From positions 580,274-644,273 of the forward strand of contig NZ_RAQM01000006.1 in NCBI RefSeq assembly GCF_003610735.1: a stretch of 64,000 bases of DNA, written 5' to 3'. Within the stretch, counting starts at the first letter, position 1, and each line of letters begins with the position of its first letter. The notes beneath the pieces are model-generated. The model saw nothing but the letters and a program-made list of their open reading frames with translations. It was not told the origin of the DNA and did not search any database. Position numbers and translations under genes: made by a program. Shown here piece after piece: positions 16,566 to 25,743 of the stretch. The stretch comes from Tenacibaculum lutimaris (lineage in GTDB: Bacteria > Bacteroidota > Bacteroidia > Flavobacteriales > Flavobacteriaceae).

Positions 16566-17507
16566 TTACATTAAAAATTGATCACTGATAGATGTGTTGT
16601 CTTGAACTTTATGCATCACATCAGCGAATAAAGGGGCGCAAGATACAACTTTTATTTTAGAAATGTTCTTTTTTAAAGGAATTGTATCTGAAACGATTAG
16701 TTCTGTTAATTGCGAATTTTGAATTCTTTCATACGCATTTCCTGAAAGAATAGGATGTGTACAAATAGCACGGACACTTTTAGCACCACGTTCCATCATT
16801 AAATCAGCAGCTTTTGTAAGTGTTCCTCCTGTATCAATCATATCGTCTACAAGAATTACATTTTTACCTTCTACTTCACCAATTAATTCCATGTGAGAAA
16901 TTACATTGGCTTTTTGGCGTTGTTTATAGCATATAACTACATCACTTTCTAGGTATTTAGAGTAGGCATAAGCTCTTTTTGAACCTCCCATGTCTGGTGA
17001 TGCAATCGTTAAGTTATCTAAGCCTAAACTTTTTACGTAAGGTAAAAAGATGGTAGAAGCAAATAAGTGATCTACTGGTTTTTCGAAGAACCCTTGAATT
17101 TGGTCTGCGTGTAAATCCATCGTCATAATTCTAGTAGCTCCAGCAGTTTCCAATAATTTAGCGACTAATTTAGCCCCAATAGCTACACGTGGTTTGTCTT
17201 TTCTATCTTGACGAGCCCAACCAAAGTAAGGCATTACAGCAGTAATGTGTCTTGCAGATGCACGTTTAGCAGCATCACACATTAGTAACATTTCCATTAA
17301 ATTATCGGTTGAAGGAAAAGTTGATCCTACAATGAAAACTCTTCTTCCTCTGATTGATTCTTCGAAAGCAGGTTGAAATTCACCATCGCTAAAGTGGGTG
17401 GTAGTAACATTTCCAAGTTCAACTCCGTAAGCATTAGCGATTTCTTCTGCTAATTCAATACTTTGTGAACAAGCAAATATTTTAGGGCTTAATTGATTTG
17501 TAGCCAT
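16566..17507 (-). CDS. prs: Ribose-phosphate pyrophosphokinase
   Basis: At 313 aa it is full length. It has [20 protein letters not shown], the flexible-loop/ATP segment [30 protein letters not shown], and the PRPP-binding loop [13 protein letters not shown]. It makes PRPP from ribose-5-phosphate and ATP for nucleotide, His and Trp synthesis. It leads the leftward prs-rplY-pth group. Confidence 0.97.
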   Translation of the reverse strand: MATNQLSPKIFACSQSIELAEEIANAYGVELGNVTTTHFSDGEFQPAFEESIRGRRVFIVGSTFPSTDNLMEMLLMCDAAKRASARHITAVMPYFGWARQDRKDKPRVAIGAKLVAKLLETAGATRIMTMDLHADQIQGFFEKPVDHLFASTIFLPYVKSLGLDNLTIASPDMGGSKRAYAYSKYLESDVVICYKQRQKANVISHMELIGEVEGKNVILVDDMIDTGGTLTKAADLMMERGAKSVRAICTHPILSGNAYERIQNSQLTELIVSDTIPLKKNISKIKVVSCAPLFADVMHKVQDNTSISDQFLM

Positions 17508-17597
17508 TTAGAAAAGGATATTTTAGTTAGTGTTGTTGTTGGGGCAAAAATAAAACTATTTTAAGAGTTTAAAAGATATTTTAAACGAAATATTTTA

Positions 17598-17605
17598 TAG
17601 ATTTG
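17598..17605 (+). promoter_or_regulatory. -7 box of the tRNA-Leu gene
   Basis: TAGATTTG matches the Bacteroidetes TAnnTTTG box and ends 12 nt before the tRNA. No clear TTG lies at the -33 position. Confidence 0.5.
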
Positions 17606-17617
17606 CACTCACTAAAA

Positions 17618-17701
17618 GCCAAAGTGGTGGAATTGGTAGACACGTCGGATTCAAAATCCGATGCTCGCAAGGGCGTGTGGGTTCGAGTCCCACCTTTGGT
17701 A
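17618..17701 (+). tRNA. tRNA-Leu (CAA)
   Basis: The acceptor GCCAAAG pairs with CTTTGGT. The anticodon stem is TCGGA/TCCGA with loop TTCAAAA, so the anticodon is CAA. A class II variable arm (TGCTCGCAAGGGCGT) and a GTTCGAGTC T-loop are present. The 3' CCA is not encoded. It marks the left edge of an accessory stretch. Confidence 0.96.
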
Positions 17702-17823
17702 CTATTACTGTGTTATAAGTACAGAATCAGTGTTTTATCTTGAAAAAGGTAAAAAAGCTGTGTCAAAATTTAGTCATTTAACTATTCCCTTTCAAATCGT
17801 TGAAAATGAAGGGTAATAAAAAA

Positions 17824-17982
17824 ATGTCAAAACCTAAAAAAGAAAATTCCGCGAAAATCTTTGTAGACTGCAAACCAGTGAACTACGCTAAAATCAAGAC
17901 TGGAATTGTTTATTATTCTAAAACTCTTTTAAAACAAGAGTTTAAGTGTTTTATAAGCTGTGTTCCTATAAATCAGGAATAA
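17824..17982 (+). CDS. Possible small basic protein, 52 aa
   Basis: The frame reads MSKPKKENSAKIFVDCKPVN and continues to SCVPINQE. An AAGG sequence lies 13 nt upstream, and longer starts exist at 17800 (TTG) and 17806. A short hairpin with a T-rich tail follows at 17997-18012, which supports a real unit. No family is recognised; it could be a remnant in an accessory region next to the tRNA. The rest of 17702-18079 holds nothing else I can support. Confidence 0.35.
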   Translation: MSKPKKENSAKIFVDCKPVNYAKIKTGIVYYSKTLLKQEFKCFISCVPINQE

Positions 17983-17996
17983 AACAGAGAGGTTGC

Positions 17997-18012
17997 GGTA
18001 TAAAAAAATACC
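17997..18012 (+). terminator. Short hairpin with T-rich tail
   Basis: GGTAT-AAAAAA-ATACC followed by TTTATTTTTTTT, rightward. The stem is only 5 bp, so support is modest. Confidence 0.45.
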
Positions 18013-18079
18013 TTTATTTTTTTTATTTTATAAAGATAATCTTTTTTGTTAGTTGTATATACTGACTTATTATAAAAAA

Positions 18080-18858
18080 TTATTTAAGAACCAACACAGT
18101 GATTGTTATTATTCCTAGTAAAAAGTTTGCGATTATATGTATTGTAAAAGCAGGTAATATGCTTTTACTTAGGTAAACAGAAAGAGTTGTAGCTAGACTT
18201 ACAACAAAAATTGTGGGAAATAGCCATAATTGATATGTATGATATAAAGCAAACAAAAAACCATTAATAATCCAACTCCATTTACCTAAACTATACATTT
18301 TAGGTAATAGCCATGCCCTAAAGTATATCTCTTCGGCAAAAATGTTAAGTAATAATGTAAATAACATTATCGTTAAAAATAAATAATTGCCCTTTAAAGA
18401 GTAATTGGGAGAAAGGGTATTCATATTAGTACTCATTGGGTCTATTGATGGATTAAGCCAAAAGGGCATATAATCAGGAATTGAAAATATAGAAATTTCC
18501 TTTATGAGTTCGCTAATCGGAGAAGCAATTATAGACAAAATAATTCCTGATATTATTATAACAAAAGATATTAACCATTGTTTAATTCCATTTTTTTTAT
18601 TAATAACCTTTCTCCAATAGAAACACCAGCAGATTTTGCATCTTCCTTTATCAGGAGAAGCCCTATAATTACAAAGAATAATAACATTATAGAAGCAATT
18701 ATAGCCCACATTAAATTTTTAGGATATCCAGCTTCAACTGTCCAAGGTAATATATACCGAAACCCCCAAAAAGCAAAAAGACTAGGTAAAAAAAACGCTA
18801 GAAAAGTTTGTAATAGATTCAATTGTTTTAGATTACACCAATTAAAATTTGATTTCAT
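18080..18858 (-). pseudogene. CPBP-family intramembrane protease split by a frameshift in an A8 tract
   Basis: Two overlapping frames make one protein. The first (from 18858) gives about 88 residues with helices ending SIGERLLIKK; the second continues NGIKQWLISFVIIISG to the stop at 18080. The junction is a run of eight A (leftward; 18591-18598). One extra A restores a single frame of about 259 aa. The second part keeps all CPBP/Abi motifs: AEEIYFRAW, FLFALYHTY and HIIANF. It could be a pseudogene, a phase-variable gene, a slippage-expressed gene or a sequencing error. CPBP proteases act in prenyl-protein processing or bacteriocin self-immunity. Confidence 0.8.
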
Positions 18859-18899
18859 ACTTGTTTTGGTTCACGATAGCAAAATTGTTTTTGAAGTTT

Positions 18900-20099
18900 T
18901 TAGTAATGTTTAATAATTTCATTACCGCGAAAGATGTTGTTTTTATCCTTATACAACAAAGAGTTTTTTTTGTTAGAAGGGCCAAATGTAGCCACGTCAG
19001 CTTCTTTTAGTAACTTTCCTTCGTAGAATATGTGGTTTTTGTCTTTAGAATAATATGAGGCTTTAAAAATGCTGAAGGTTTTGGGGTCGGCATTTCTAAT
19101 AATACTTCCGTGATAGAAGACATGATTCTCATCTTTGGAGTAAGGAAACTGAATGACATGGAAAGATGAGGCATTAGCATTTTCAATTCTTGTTCCGTTA
19201 TAAATAACAATGTCATCAAATAATAAAAATTTACCTTCTATAATCTTTAAGTCGTTTATATTTTTGTATGGTATTATGATTAGTGAATCTTGAAAGTCAT
19301 AAACATTATTTTTATCAGCAATATATCTATCGTTAATTTTTTTTGTTGTAGGAGCATCTATTATTAATGTTTGTAGCAGTTTATAGGTTTCTAATAAGTA
19401 TACACGATTTTTGTCTTTAGCAAAGTTCTTGTTTAAAGTCTCAAAAGATTTATAGTCTACGTTTATTGGATTGTATTTATAAAAAAAATGACTACCGTCT
19501 TTGGCCCAATCAGAATCAATTTTTTGGAATGTTTTTGGGTCAGCTTTAGGTATTTTCCATAGATAATTTTTTTCTCGACTAGCTTTTTCAAAACCGTATG
19601 GTAAGTAACCAAAAGGTACATATACATGGTTTTTATCAAAACAGATGTTATAATTGTTTTTATCAACATAAAAAGTGTCGTAATCTACTTCTAGGTCTAC
19701 TATATTGTCTTTAAAGTATAAATGATTTTTGTCTTTGCCAAAGTCCAACCCTAATACTTCAAAACTCTTAACATCAGCATTTAATTTGGTTTTACCTAAT
19801 TCAAACCAGTTTCCCATACAGGAATAATAAATATCATTTTTTGATTTTGAATAATAATAGGAGTCAGAAACAGATTTATCAACAGGTCCAGCAAAAGGAC
19901 TGCAGGCTTGAGTAATTAAAGAAATAATAAATAAAAATGTTTTTGTAAGTGGAGAATATTTAGCTCGAGTAACTTTTTTAACTATAAAATTCAAAATGAG
20001 TATAAATAAGGTTAATGAAATATATGGGTGATTTGTAATAAGGTTCATTAAAAAAATAATAGACGGTTTTAACTTTTTGATAAATGTGCGTTTAAACAT
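18900..20099 (-). CDS. DKNYY-repeat protein, 399 aa
   Basis: At least seven copies of a DKNHVYF-like unit occur (KDKNHLYFKD, DKNHVYVPFG, KDKNRVYLLE, KDENHVFYHG, KDKNHIFYEG), each preceded by an ADPKTF-type segment. This is the DKNYY family, of unknown function. The N-terminus has two hydrophobic helices (about 28-42 and 52-66), the second ending in a lipobox-like LITQACSP, so it is probably exported or anchored. It is 42 nt upstream of the frameshifted CPBP gene, on the same strand. Confidence 0.75.
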   Translation of the reverse strand: MFKRTFIKKLKPSIIFLMNLITNHPYISLTLFILILNFIVKKVTRAKYSPLTKTFLFIISLITQACSPFAGPVDKSVSDSYYYSKSKNDIYYSCMGNWFELGKTKLNADVKSFEVLGLDFGKDKNHLYFKDNIVDLEVDYDTFYVDKNNYNICFDKNHVYVPFGYLPYGFEKASREKNYLWKIPKADPKTFQKIDSDWAKDGSHFFYKYNPINVDYKSFETLNKNFAKDKNRVYLLETYKLLQTLIIDAPTTKKINDRYIADKNNVYDFQDSLIIIPYKNINDLKIIEGKFLLFDDIVIYNGTRIENANASSFHVIQFPYSKDENHVFYHGSIIRNADPKTFSIFKASYYSKDKNHIFYEGKLLKEADVATFGPSNKKNSLLYKDKNNIFRGNEIIKHY

Positions 20100-20180
20100 T
20101 ATTCATGGAATGTAAGTTGCATAACTAATTTGTATTGAAATATAATATAGTACAAATATAAATTTAAGGCTAATTAAAGA

Positions 20181-20204
20181 TGTTCCATTCGTTCGGATGG
20201 AACA
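20181..20204. promoter_or_regulatory. 24-bp palindrome, possible operator
   Basis: TGTTCCATTCG and CGGATGGAACA are inverted copies around two T (10 of 11 Watson-Crick pairs plus one G-T). It lies 63 nt before the ATG at 20267 and 82 nt upstream of the opposite gene. There is no T run after it, so an operator or RNA hairpin is more likely than a terminator. Confidence 0.5.
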
Positions 20205-20266
20205 CTTTTGGGTTGATACTCTCTTAATATTGCCCTTGGAAATTTACTTAACAAAAAAACTGTATT

Positions 20267-21403
20267 ATGGAACAGACACAGACAAGCCCAAGTGAAGCAT
20301 CACAATTAGCACAAATGAGTAATCAATTATCAGCCTACGGATATTATGTTATGGTTGATGGTATTTTTTATACCATAGAACCATATTCTATTAAAATGGA
20401 ATTTGGATTTAATAAGTTAGGAAATCTAAAATATGCTCCAGTAGATAAAGAGTTTAAAGTTATTGTATTTCGTCCAGATTGGTATTACGAACATACATCT
20501 TTTTTTGCTCAGGACCTCGATATAGTTAATCATGATTATACAAAGCGTATAGAACCTAGAATAAGACAGGTAGCAGAACACTTATACGAACTAGAATTTC
20601 CTGCACTTAAAAAAGGACAGTTATTAGTTATAAGAGACTATAATAATTTATATGGTATAGGAATAGGAAGTATTTCAGATTCTTTAGTAGAGGTTTTTAA
20701 TACAACAAAAGCTCCAGCTTATGCTGTGATAGATAATATTAAAAAATCTTTAAAGTCTTTCCCAGACAACTTAGTTATTCAGGCATTAAAAGGGGTTTGG
20801 GAATATAAAGTATTAGAAGAAAAAACTGAAAAAGTTTGGAAAACAGTTCAGGAAAAACTAGATAAGTATAATCAGCGTGATGATCGTGAAGGAAAATTAA
20901 TTTTTGCGGACGATGTACTTCATGAGATTGCATATTACTTATCTTTAGATGATAACACTCCAAGAAAACAAGAAGCAGAGGTTTTGGTGAAAGAAATAGA
21001 AGTTTTTAAAAATGATAAGCCAAAAGAGGTAAAAGAAGAGCTTCCAGATATTTCATTATTGGTGGATAATGTGAAGTGTTACATAGGAGATACATTTACA
21101 ATGACTATGGTGGAAATAGGGGATGACATGTTAATTAGATTTAAAGGACTTCCTAATGAGTTTGATGGTGTGGTATTGAGACATAAAAAACAAATCCAAA
21201 ATGAAGCAACTGGTGCTTTTTTATTACAAACTAATGAGGTAAATGGTGAAAACTGGAATACTTTCTGCTACGAAAATGATGGATGGGGTGGATTATATAC
21301 CTATGTATACCCGCCACTAATAGATAATCAGATTTATGTAAAAGAAGGTGGGGTTACTGAGGATACTCCTTTAAAATTATACAAAGATTATACTAAGCAA
21401 TAA
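20267..21403 (+). CDS. Hypothetical cytoplasmic protein, 378 aa
   Basis: No signal peptide or membrane helix. The first 20 residues are Gln/Ser-rich (MEQTQTSPSEASQLAQMSNQ). A mixed alpha/beta middle contains FRPDWYYEH and LVIRDYNNLYGIGIG; a charged helix lies near 180-215, and a C-terminal beta-rich part has YENDGWGGLYTYVYPP. No family is recognised. It stands alone, faces away from its neighbours, and has a 24-bp palindrome upstream. Confidence 0.7.
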   Translation: MEQTQTSPSEASQLAQMSNQLSAYGYYVMVDGIFYTIEPYSIKMEFGFNKLGNLKYAPVDKEFKVIVFRPDWYYEHTSFFAQDLDIVNHDYTKRIEPRIRQVAEHLYELEFPALKKGQLLVIRDYNNLYGIGIGSISDSLVEVFNTTKAPAYAVIDNIKKSLKSFPDNLVIQALKGVWEYKVLEEKTEKVWKTVQEKLDKYNQRDDREGKLIFADDVLHEIAYYLSLDDNTPRKQEAEVLVKEIEVFKNDKPKEVKEELPDISLLVDNVKCYIGDTFTMTMVEIGDDMLIRFKGLPNEFDGVVLRHKKQIQNEATGAFLLQTNEVNGENWNTFCYENDGWGGLYTYVYPPLIDNQIYVKEGGVTEDTPLKLYKDYTKQ

Positions 21404-21589
21404 AAATAATTAAATTGATTTTGTTATAAGTCTAAATAAATAGTTGAAAAAGAGAGCGAGCAATCTGTGTGTAGTATTTTACTATCATAGAAAGCTCTTT
21501 TTTTGTTTATAAAATGTTTGAGTGATTAGAAAAAAAATGAATTTTTAAATAGATTAGACTTTAACGATTAAGGGATATAAAGAGTCTTT

Positions 21590-22627
21590 TTATTCATATT
21601 TTAAAACTTCAACAAACTCTATATTACTCAAGTATTTTTCTATAAAACTACTATGTGAGGCTCCTATTATTACAAGTACTTTTTTTCCTGCGCTACGAGA
21701 AACAACTTTCATAATATTCGCTGTAATTTGAAGATTTCTCATTTCCCATAAAGAAAACCTTCCAAGATCAGAACCAGAAGGGAAATTTGTGTTTAACCAT
21801 ATTTTCCATTGACTATCGTAATCTTGATTTTTATAGGTTTTACTGTTAAAAAAAGAATATAGTTCTGATAAATCGTTAGACTGAATACTTTCCTTAGTTA
21901 AGTGAGATAGTTTTTGATAAATAGGTAATTCATTTAAATTATTTAATGGACTAGAGTTGTCCTTGTAATCCTTAATGAAGTTAGGGTAATATTTAAACAA
22001 AAGAGATTCATCTTCTAAGTTGTCAATAGGATATAATTGATTAATTTTTTCTCGTTTAGCTAATGAAGCAGCCAAACTATAATATTCATTATGGCTAGCA
22101 ATTTTCTTTTCTATTATTCCTGTGATATATTTTTCGAAATCAGATTTAAATAATGCTTTATCGTTTATATACATGTATTGTAATGCAGCAGAAGGTAGGT
22201 CGGTTATAGCTAAAAAACTGAAAAGAAGTTCTTTTCGGTCGCTTGTAGTAAGTTCTTTTTTGTTTTTTAGAACTAAAATGTTTTTCTCGGCATCTAAAAA
22301 GGTTATTTTCTTAGTTGTTTGAACAGTATCGGCTAGTTTGAGAAACTCAGCTCCAAATCGTCCTTTAGTTATACCGTCAAAAGAATTATCGCGTCTTGAT
22401 TTTATGTCGTTTAAGAGTTCTCCTGACATTTTTTCTACAGCAATTACATCAAAATTAAAGGTGTCTAATTTATTAATGACATTATCTAGCATTATAGGTT
22501 TAAACCCTTCTATTTGTTGTAAATGAGGAGTTCCTAAAATTAAGATTTTAGTTTTATTTGTTTGGGCTTTACTTAGAATAGGAAAAAGAAAAAAGGTAAT
22601 GATTAAACGTAGAAAATTACTTTTCAT
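21590..22627 (-). CDS. Secreted TraB/TIKI-like protein (DUF5694-type)
   Basis: This 345-aa protein has a signal peptide ending SKAQ. It begins ILILGTPHLQQ and ends LVIIGASHSSFIEKYL, a pair of GxxH motifs near the two ends that resembles the TraB/TIKI/erythromycin-esterase-like fold. VIAVEKMSGE carries a conserved Glu. The family name DUF5694 is from memory and not certain. A metal-dependent hydrolase role in the periplasm is possible but unproven. Confidence 0.65.
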   Translation of the reverse strand: MKSNFLRLIITFFLFPILSKAQTNKTKILILGTPHLQQIEGFKPIMLDNVINKLDTFNFDVIAVEKMSGELLNDIKSRRDNSFDGITKGRFGAEFLKLADTVQTTKKITFLDAEKNILVLKNKKELTTSDRKELLFSFLAITDLPSAALQYMYINDKALFKSDFEKYITGIIEKKIASHNEYYSLAASLAKREKINQLYPIDNLEDESLLFKYYPNFIKDYKDNSSPLNNLNELPIYQKLSHLTKESIQSNDLSELYSFFNSKTYKNQDYDSQWKIWLNTNFPSGSDLGRFSLWEMRNLQITANIMKVVSRSAGKKVLVIIGASHSSFIEKYLSNIEFVEVLKYE

Positions 22628-22666
22628 TAATAAGGGATTAAATAAAATTGTTTTTTGATTGTTATG

Positions 22667-23776
22667 TTAAGAATTAAGATCCTTTGTAGCTTTTTTATAA
22701 TCTTCAGGAGTGTTAATGTTTCTAACCAAATTATCATCAACTTCAACAATTTCTACATCAGAGTTAATTAACATTTTACGAGGGCAAGAATACCCTTGGG
22801 CTAAGTACTGAAGTAGTTTTCCGTAAGCCTTTGGCTCATAAATGGTAATTAATGGTTCAGGAAATTCTTTGTTTTTCCCTTTGATTGCTGTAGCAACTTT
22901 ACTTGGGTTTCTTTTCTGTAAAAGGAGAGAAATAAGTTCTTTATTTACAAAAGGAACATCGGTTGCTAGTACTAACCAAGCTGTATTTGGGTTCTTTTGA
23001 AAAGCAGAACAAATACCCCCAAAAGGTCCTAAGTTTAAAAAGGTATCGTGAATTTCATTTTCTTTTTCAGAAGATTTTTGAACAGAAAAGAAAGTGTCTA
23101 AAGAGGAGTTTTCTAACAACTCTTTAGCGTATTGTTTTTGAGGTTTTCCAAAATAACTTAATTCTGATTTGTCACTACCCATTCGAGTACTTTTTCCACC
23201 AACTAATACTAAACCTTTCACAGGAGCGATATATTCTTCAATCAAATTTTGAATATGCTTTGTAATTTCATCCACTTGGTCAATTGTGTAGCTAGTAATG
23301 TTTTTTATATGTGGAAAACGTTCTAGTAAACAATCAAAATAGGTTGAGTTTTCATTCAATTTAATTACAAATTGAATACTGGTGAGTTGGTCTAGCCTCT
23401 TTTTTACAGAAGCTTCTTTTTCATTATCTAAAATTAAAATTTGTTTTGCTCCTTGGTAATGATTCCCGTTGATAAATACTAAATCATGGTTGTAAAACTG
23501 TAAACATTGTTCGTATTTATTTACAGATGAAGTAGTATTTATCTGCAAATTACCTTCATGGTGAAAAGTGTATTCAGACAAGATGTTTTGTTCAATGTCT
23601 TTAGCATGAGAAGCGTCAAAGTATCCTAGGTTGTATTGTGCTAATTTTGTTGATACTTGATGAACAAGGTTAGTTATGGTGTCACATTTGGTTCCTAGAA
23701 TAGCAACTTCGTTAGGTGCAAAATTATCGTTATACTTTTTTTCTAGACTTGTATGTTTAGTATGTTTCTTACCCAT
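22667..23776 (-). CDS. mobA: Molybdenum cofactor guanylyltransferase MobA with a degenerate N-terminal domain
   Basis: In this 369-aa protein, residues about 185-369 are the MobA nucleotidyltransferase: LVLVGGKSTRMGSDKSEL, GPFGGICSAF and VLATDVPFVNKELI. It would attach GMP to molybdenum cofactor. The first ~180 residues look like a MobB-type domain, but the P-loop position reads AILGTKCDTITN without the GKT signature, so GTP binding is probably lost. The start at 23776 (MGKKHTKH) overlaps the moaC stop by 8 nt. Last gene of the moa/moe operon. Confidence 0.85.
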   Translation of the reverse strand: MGKKHTKHTSLEKKYNDNFAPNEVAILGTKCDTITNLVHQVSTKLAQYNLGYFDASHAKDIEQNILSEYTFHHEGNLQINTTSSVNKYEQCLQFYNHDLVFINGNHYQGAKQILILDNEKEASVKKRLDQLTSIQFVIKLNENSTYFDCLLERFPHIKNITSYTIDQVDEITKHIQNLIEEYIAPVKGLVLVGGKSTRMGSDKSELSYFGKPQKQYAKELLENSSLDTFFSVQKSSEKENEIHDTFLNLGPFGGICSAFQKNPNTAWLVLATDVPFVNKELISLLLQKRNPSKVATAIKGKNKEFPEPLITIYEPKAYGKLLQYLAQGYSCPRKMLINSDVEIVEVDDNLVRNINTPEDYKKATKDLNS

Positions 23777-24245
23777 TTTTAATATCTGATTTTCCACCTG
23801 TTTTTTCTACTAACTTCACTTCTTTAATTACCATTTTTTGACTGATAGCTTTGCACATATCGTAAATGGTTAAACAAGTTGCTGAAGCTCCTGTAAGAGC
23901 TTCCATTTCTACTCCTGTTTTTCCTTCAATGGTCACTTTGCAAAAAACCTCCAAATGCTCATCGTCTACAATATTGATTTCAATATCCACTCCATTGATT
24001 AACAAAGGATGGCACATTGGGATGATATCTGAAGTTTTTTTCACAGCTTGAATTCCAGCAATGATAGCGGTTTGAAAAACAGGCCCTTTTTTAGTGATGA
24101 GTTCATCATTGGTAAAATGACTCACAATTTCTGAACCTAAAAACATAGTAGCTTTAGCAATGGCTATACGTTTCGTGATTTTTTTATCAGAAACATTGAC
24201 CATTTTAGGTTGGTTTTGCTCGTTTATGTGTGAAAAGTTACTCAC
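23769..24245 (-). CDS. moaC: Cyclic pyranopterin monophosphate synthase MoaC
   Basis: At 158 aa it is the usual length. IPMCHPLLINGVDIE holds the active-site Cys-His pair, and GVEMEALTGASATCLTIYDMCKA is the family signature. It works with MoaA to make cyclic pyranopterin monophosphate from GTP. It is 35 nt downstream of a small membrane protein gene and overlaps mobA. Confidence 0.96.
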   Translation of the reverse strand: MSNFSHINEQNQPKMVNVSDKKITKRIAIAKATMFLGSEIVSHFTNDELITKKGPVFQTAIIAGIQAVKKTSDIIPMCHPLLINGVDIEINIVDDEHLEVFCKVTIEGKTGVEMEALTGASATCLTIYDMCKAISQKMVIKEVKLVEKTGGKSDIKNG

Positions 24246-24280
24246 TTTATATAAGTTTTTGAATTTATTACTATTTGAAA

Positions 24281-24553
24281 TTATCCAAACAAATAAAAAT
24301 ATAAGATAGTTAATAAGATTACGATAATTTCAGTAATCCAAACTTTGATATGATTGAAATCTTTTTTAATTAAAGATTGCTCTATAAATAAAATAATTAG
24401 ATTAAAAATTAAAACACCTATAAATAACGTGCCAGCTAAAGCCATACCTCCTTTGTTTTCAATAAAGGTGTAATAAATTGAACCAAATATTGATAAAGGT
24501 ATAAATATTAGTGAAAGGAGAAAAATGGGTGTTCTTTTAATGATTAGTTTCAT
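24281..24553 (-). CDS. Small membrane protein in the molybdenum cofactor operon, 90 aa
   Basis: Three helices (about 10-31, 37-56 and 68-88) with a basic N-terminus MKLIIKRTP. Its ATG shares one base with the moeA stop (TAATG), so translation is coupled. No known Mo-cofactor role; see the similar case between moaA and moeA. Confidence 0.72.
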   Translation of the reverse strand: MKLIIKRTPIFLLSLIFIPLSIFGSIYYTFIENKGGMALAGTLFIGVLIFNLIILFIEQSLIKKDFNHIKVWITEIIVILLTILYFYLFG

Positions 24554-25743
24554 TATCTATATCTAATTATCGGAAAAACACTTCCTTTTTTAAATTCAAC
24601 TTCTTCTGTTTTTGGGAGTTCTATAAAGCCATCAGCTTCTACCAAGCTAGCTAAATCACCAGAACCATTTCCTTGTATTGGTGTTGCGTATACTTGTCCT
24701 TTTTCTGAAGTTAACTTTGCTTGTAAAAAGCAGGTTAAATTGGGTTTAAAACTGATGTCTTCTGTTAAAATTGCTGTTTTTTTCACTGAAGAAACTCCAA
24801 CAGATTTTTTATACCAAGGATAAAAATACACCAAACAGTTTACAAAGGTTGAAACAGGGTTTCCTGGAAAAGCGAACACATTGCAGTTGTCTGTGGTGCC
24901 AAACCAAAAAGGTTTACCAGGTCGTTGCGAAACTCTATGAAATAATTTTTGAACGTCCAATTCATCTAAAACTTCAGGTAGAAAATCAAACTTTCCTTTA
25001 CTTACAGCACCGCTAAATAAAAGCACGTCGTATTCTTTTAAATACGATTCAATTTTCTCTTTTAAAACTGATTTTTCATCGGTAATATGAGCAGTTTCTG
25101 CTGGAATTTTTAAATTGTTCAATAAGGAAACTAACGTGTATACATTACTTCTACGAATTTGGTGGTCTAACGGATTTTTATTCACATCAACCAATTCATC
25201 ACCTGTAGAAACAATCAACACTTTAGGTTGTTTTGCTACTTTAACTGTAGCTTTACCTACAGTGGCTAAGACCCCAATTTCAGCAGCAGAAATAATGGTA
25301 TTCTTTTTTATAAGAATGGTGTCTTTCTTTTTGTCTGAACCTTGTGCGTGTATGTTTTGATTTTCAGTAATGTCATCAATATTCACAGTTGCCATTAAAG
25401 TGTTTACACTCACATCTTCATAGCGAATTACTGTATCGCAGTTATTAGGTAACACAGCACCCGTCATTACTTCATAGCAGTGTGCTGCATTTTCCATAGT
25501 TTGTTGAGGTGCTCCCGCAGGCTGAATTCCTTCAATCTTAAAATCACGAACACCATATTCAAAAAAACGATGATTGATGGCAATACCATCCATTGCGACT
25601 CTGTTGAAAGGAGGAAAATCTCTATCGGCAACGATATCTTCTTTCAATACTCTTCCAGCAGCTTCTAAAAACGGAATTTCTTCAATTCCGAAATCTTGTG
25701 TGTTTTCTAAAATTATATGTTTTGCTTCTTCTACTGTTATCAT
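24553..25743 (-). CDS. moeA: Molybdopterin molybdenumtransferase MoeA
   Basis: This 396-aa protein has FLEAAGRVLKEDI, DFPPFNRVAMDGIA, the MPT/Mo-binding LIVSTGDELVD, FSGAVSKGKFD (usually GGxSxG) and FAFPGNPVSTF. It inserts molybdate into adenylylated molybdopterin. The start is the second ATG (MITVEEAK, 25743): an AAAGG lies 6 nt upstream of it and touches the first ATG, and the upstream small gene ends in an ATGA overlap with it. It is a single-copy moeA in the window; no mog or moaE was seen. Confidence 0.95.
   Translation of the reverse strand: MITVEEAKHIILENTQDFGIEEIPFLEAAGRVLKEDIVADRDFPPFNRVAMDGIAINHRFFEYGVRDFKIEGIQPAGAPQQTMENAAHCYEVMTGAVLPNNCDTVIRYEDVSVNTLMATVNIDDITENQNIHAQGSDKKKDTILIKKNTIISAAEIGVLATVGKATVKVAKQPKVLIVSTGDELVDVNKNPLDHQIRRSNVYTLVSLLNNLKIPAETAHITDEKSVLKEKIESYLKEYDVLLFSGAVSKGKFDFLPEVLDELDVQKLFHRVSQRPGKPFWFGTTDNCNVFAFPGNPVSTFVNCLVYFYPWYKKSVGVSSVKKTAILTEDISFKPNLTCFLQAKLTSEKGQVYATPIQGNGSGDLASLVEADGFIELPKTEEVEFKKGSVFPIIRYR

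Noticed and set aside
18578..18913. 111-aa + strand frame over the broken CPBP gene
   Set aside because: Opposite strand of a gene with clear CPBP motifs; no recognisable domain.
21425..21505. Terminator after the 378-aa gene
   Set aside because: Only a short AGAGC/GCTCT stem with a long loop precedes a T run; too weak to list as a feature.
17618..22660. Integrated element with tRNA attachment site
   Set aside because: No integrase and no second copy of the tRNA end was found, so only an accessory stretch is claimed.
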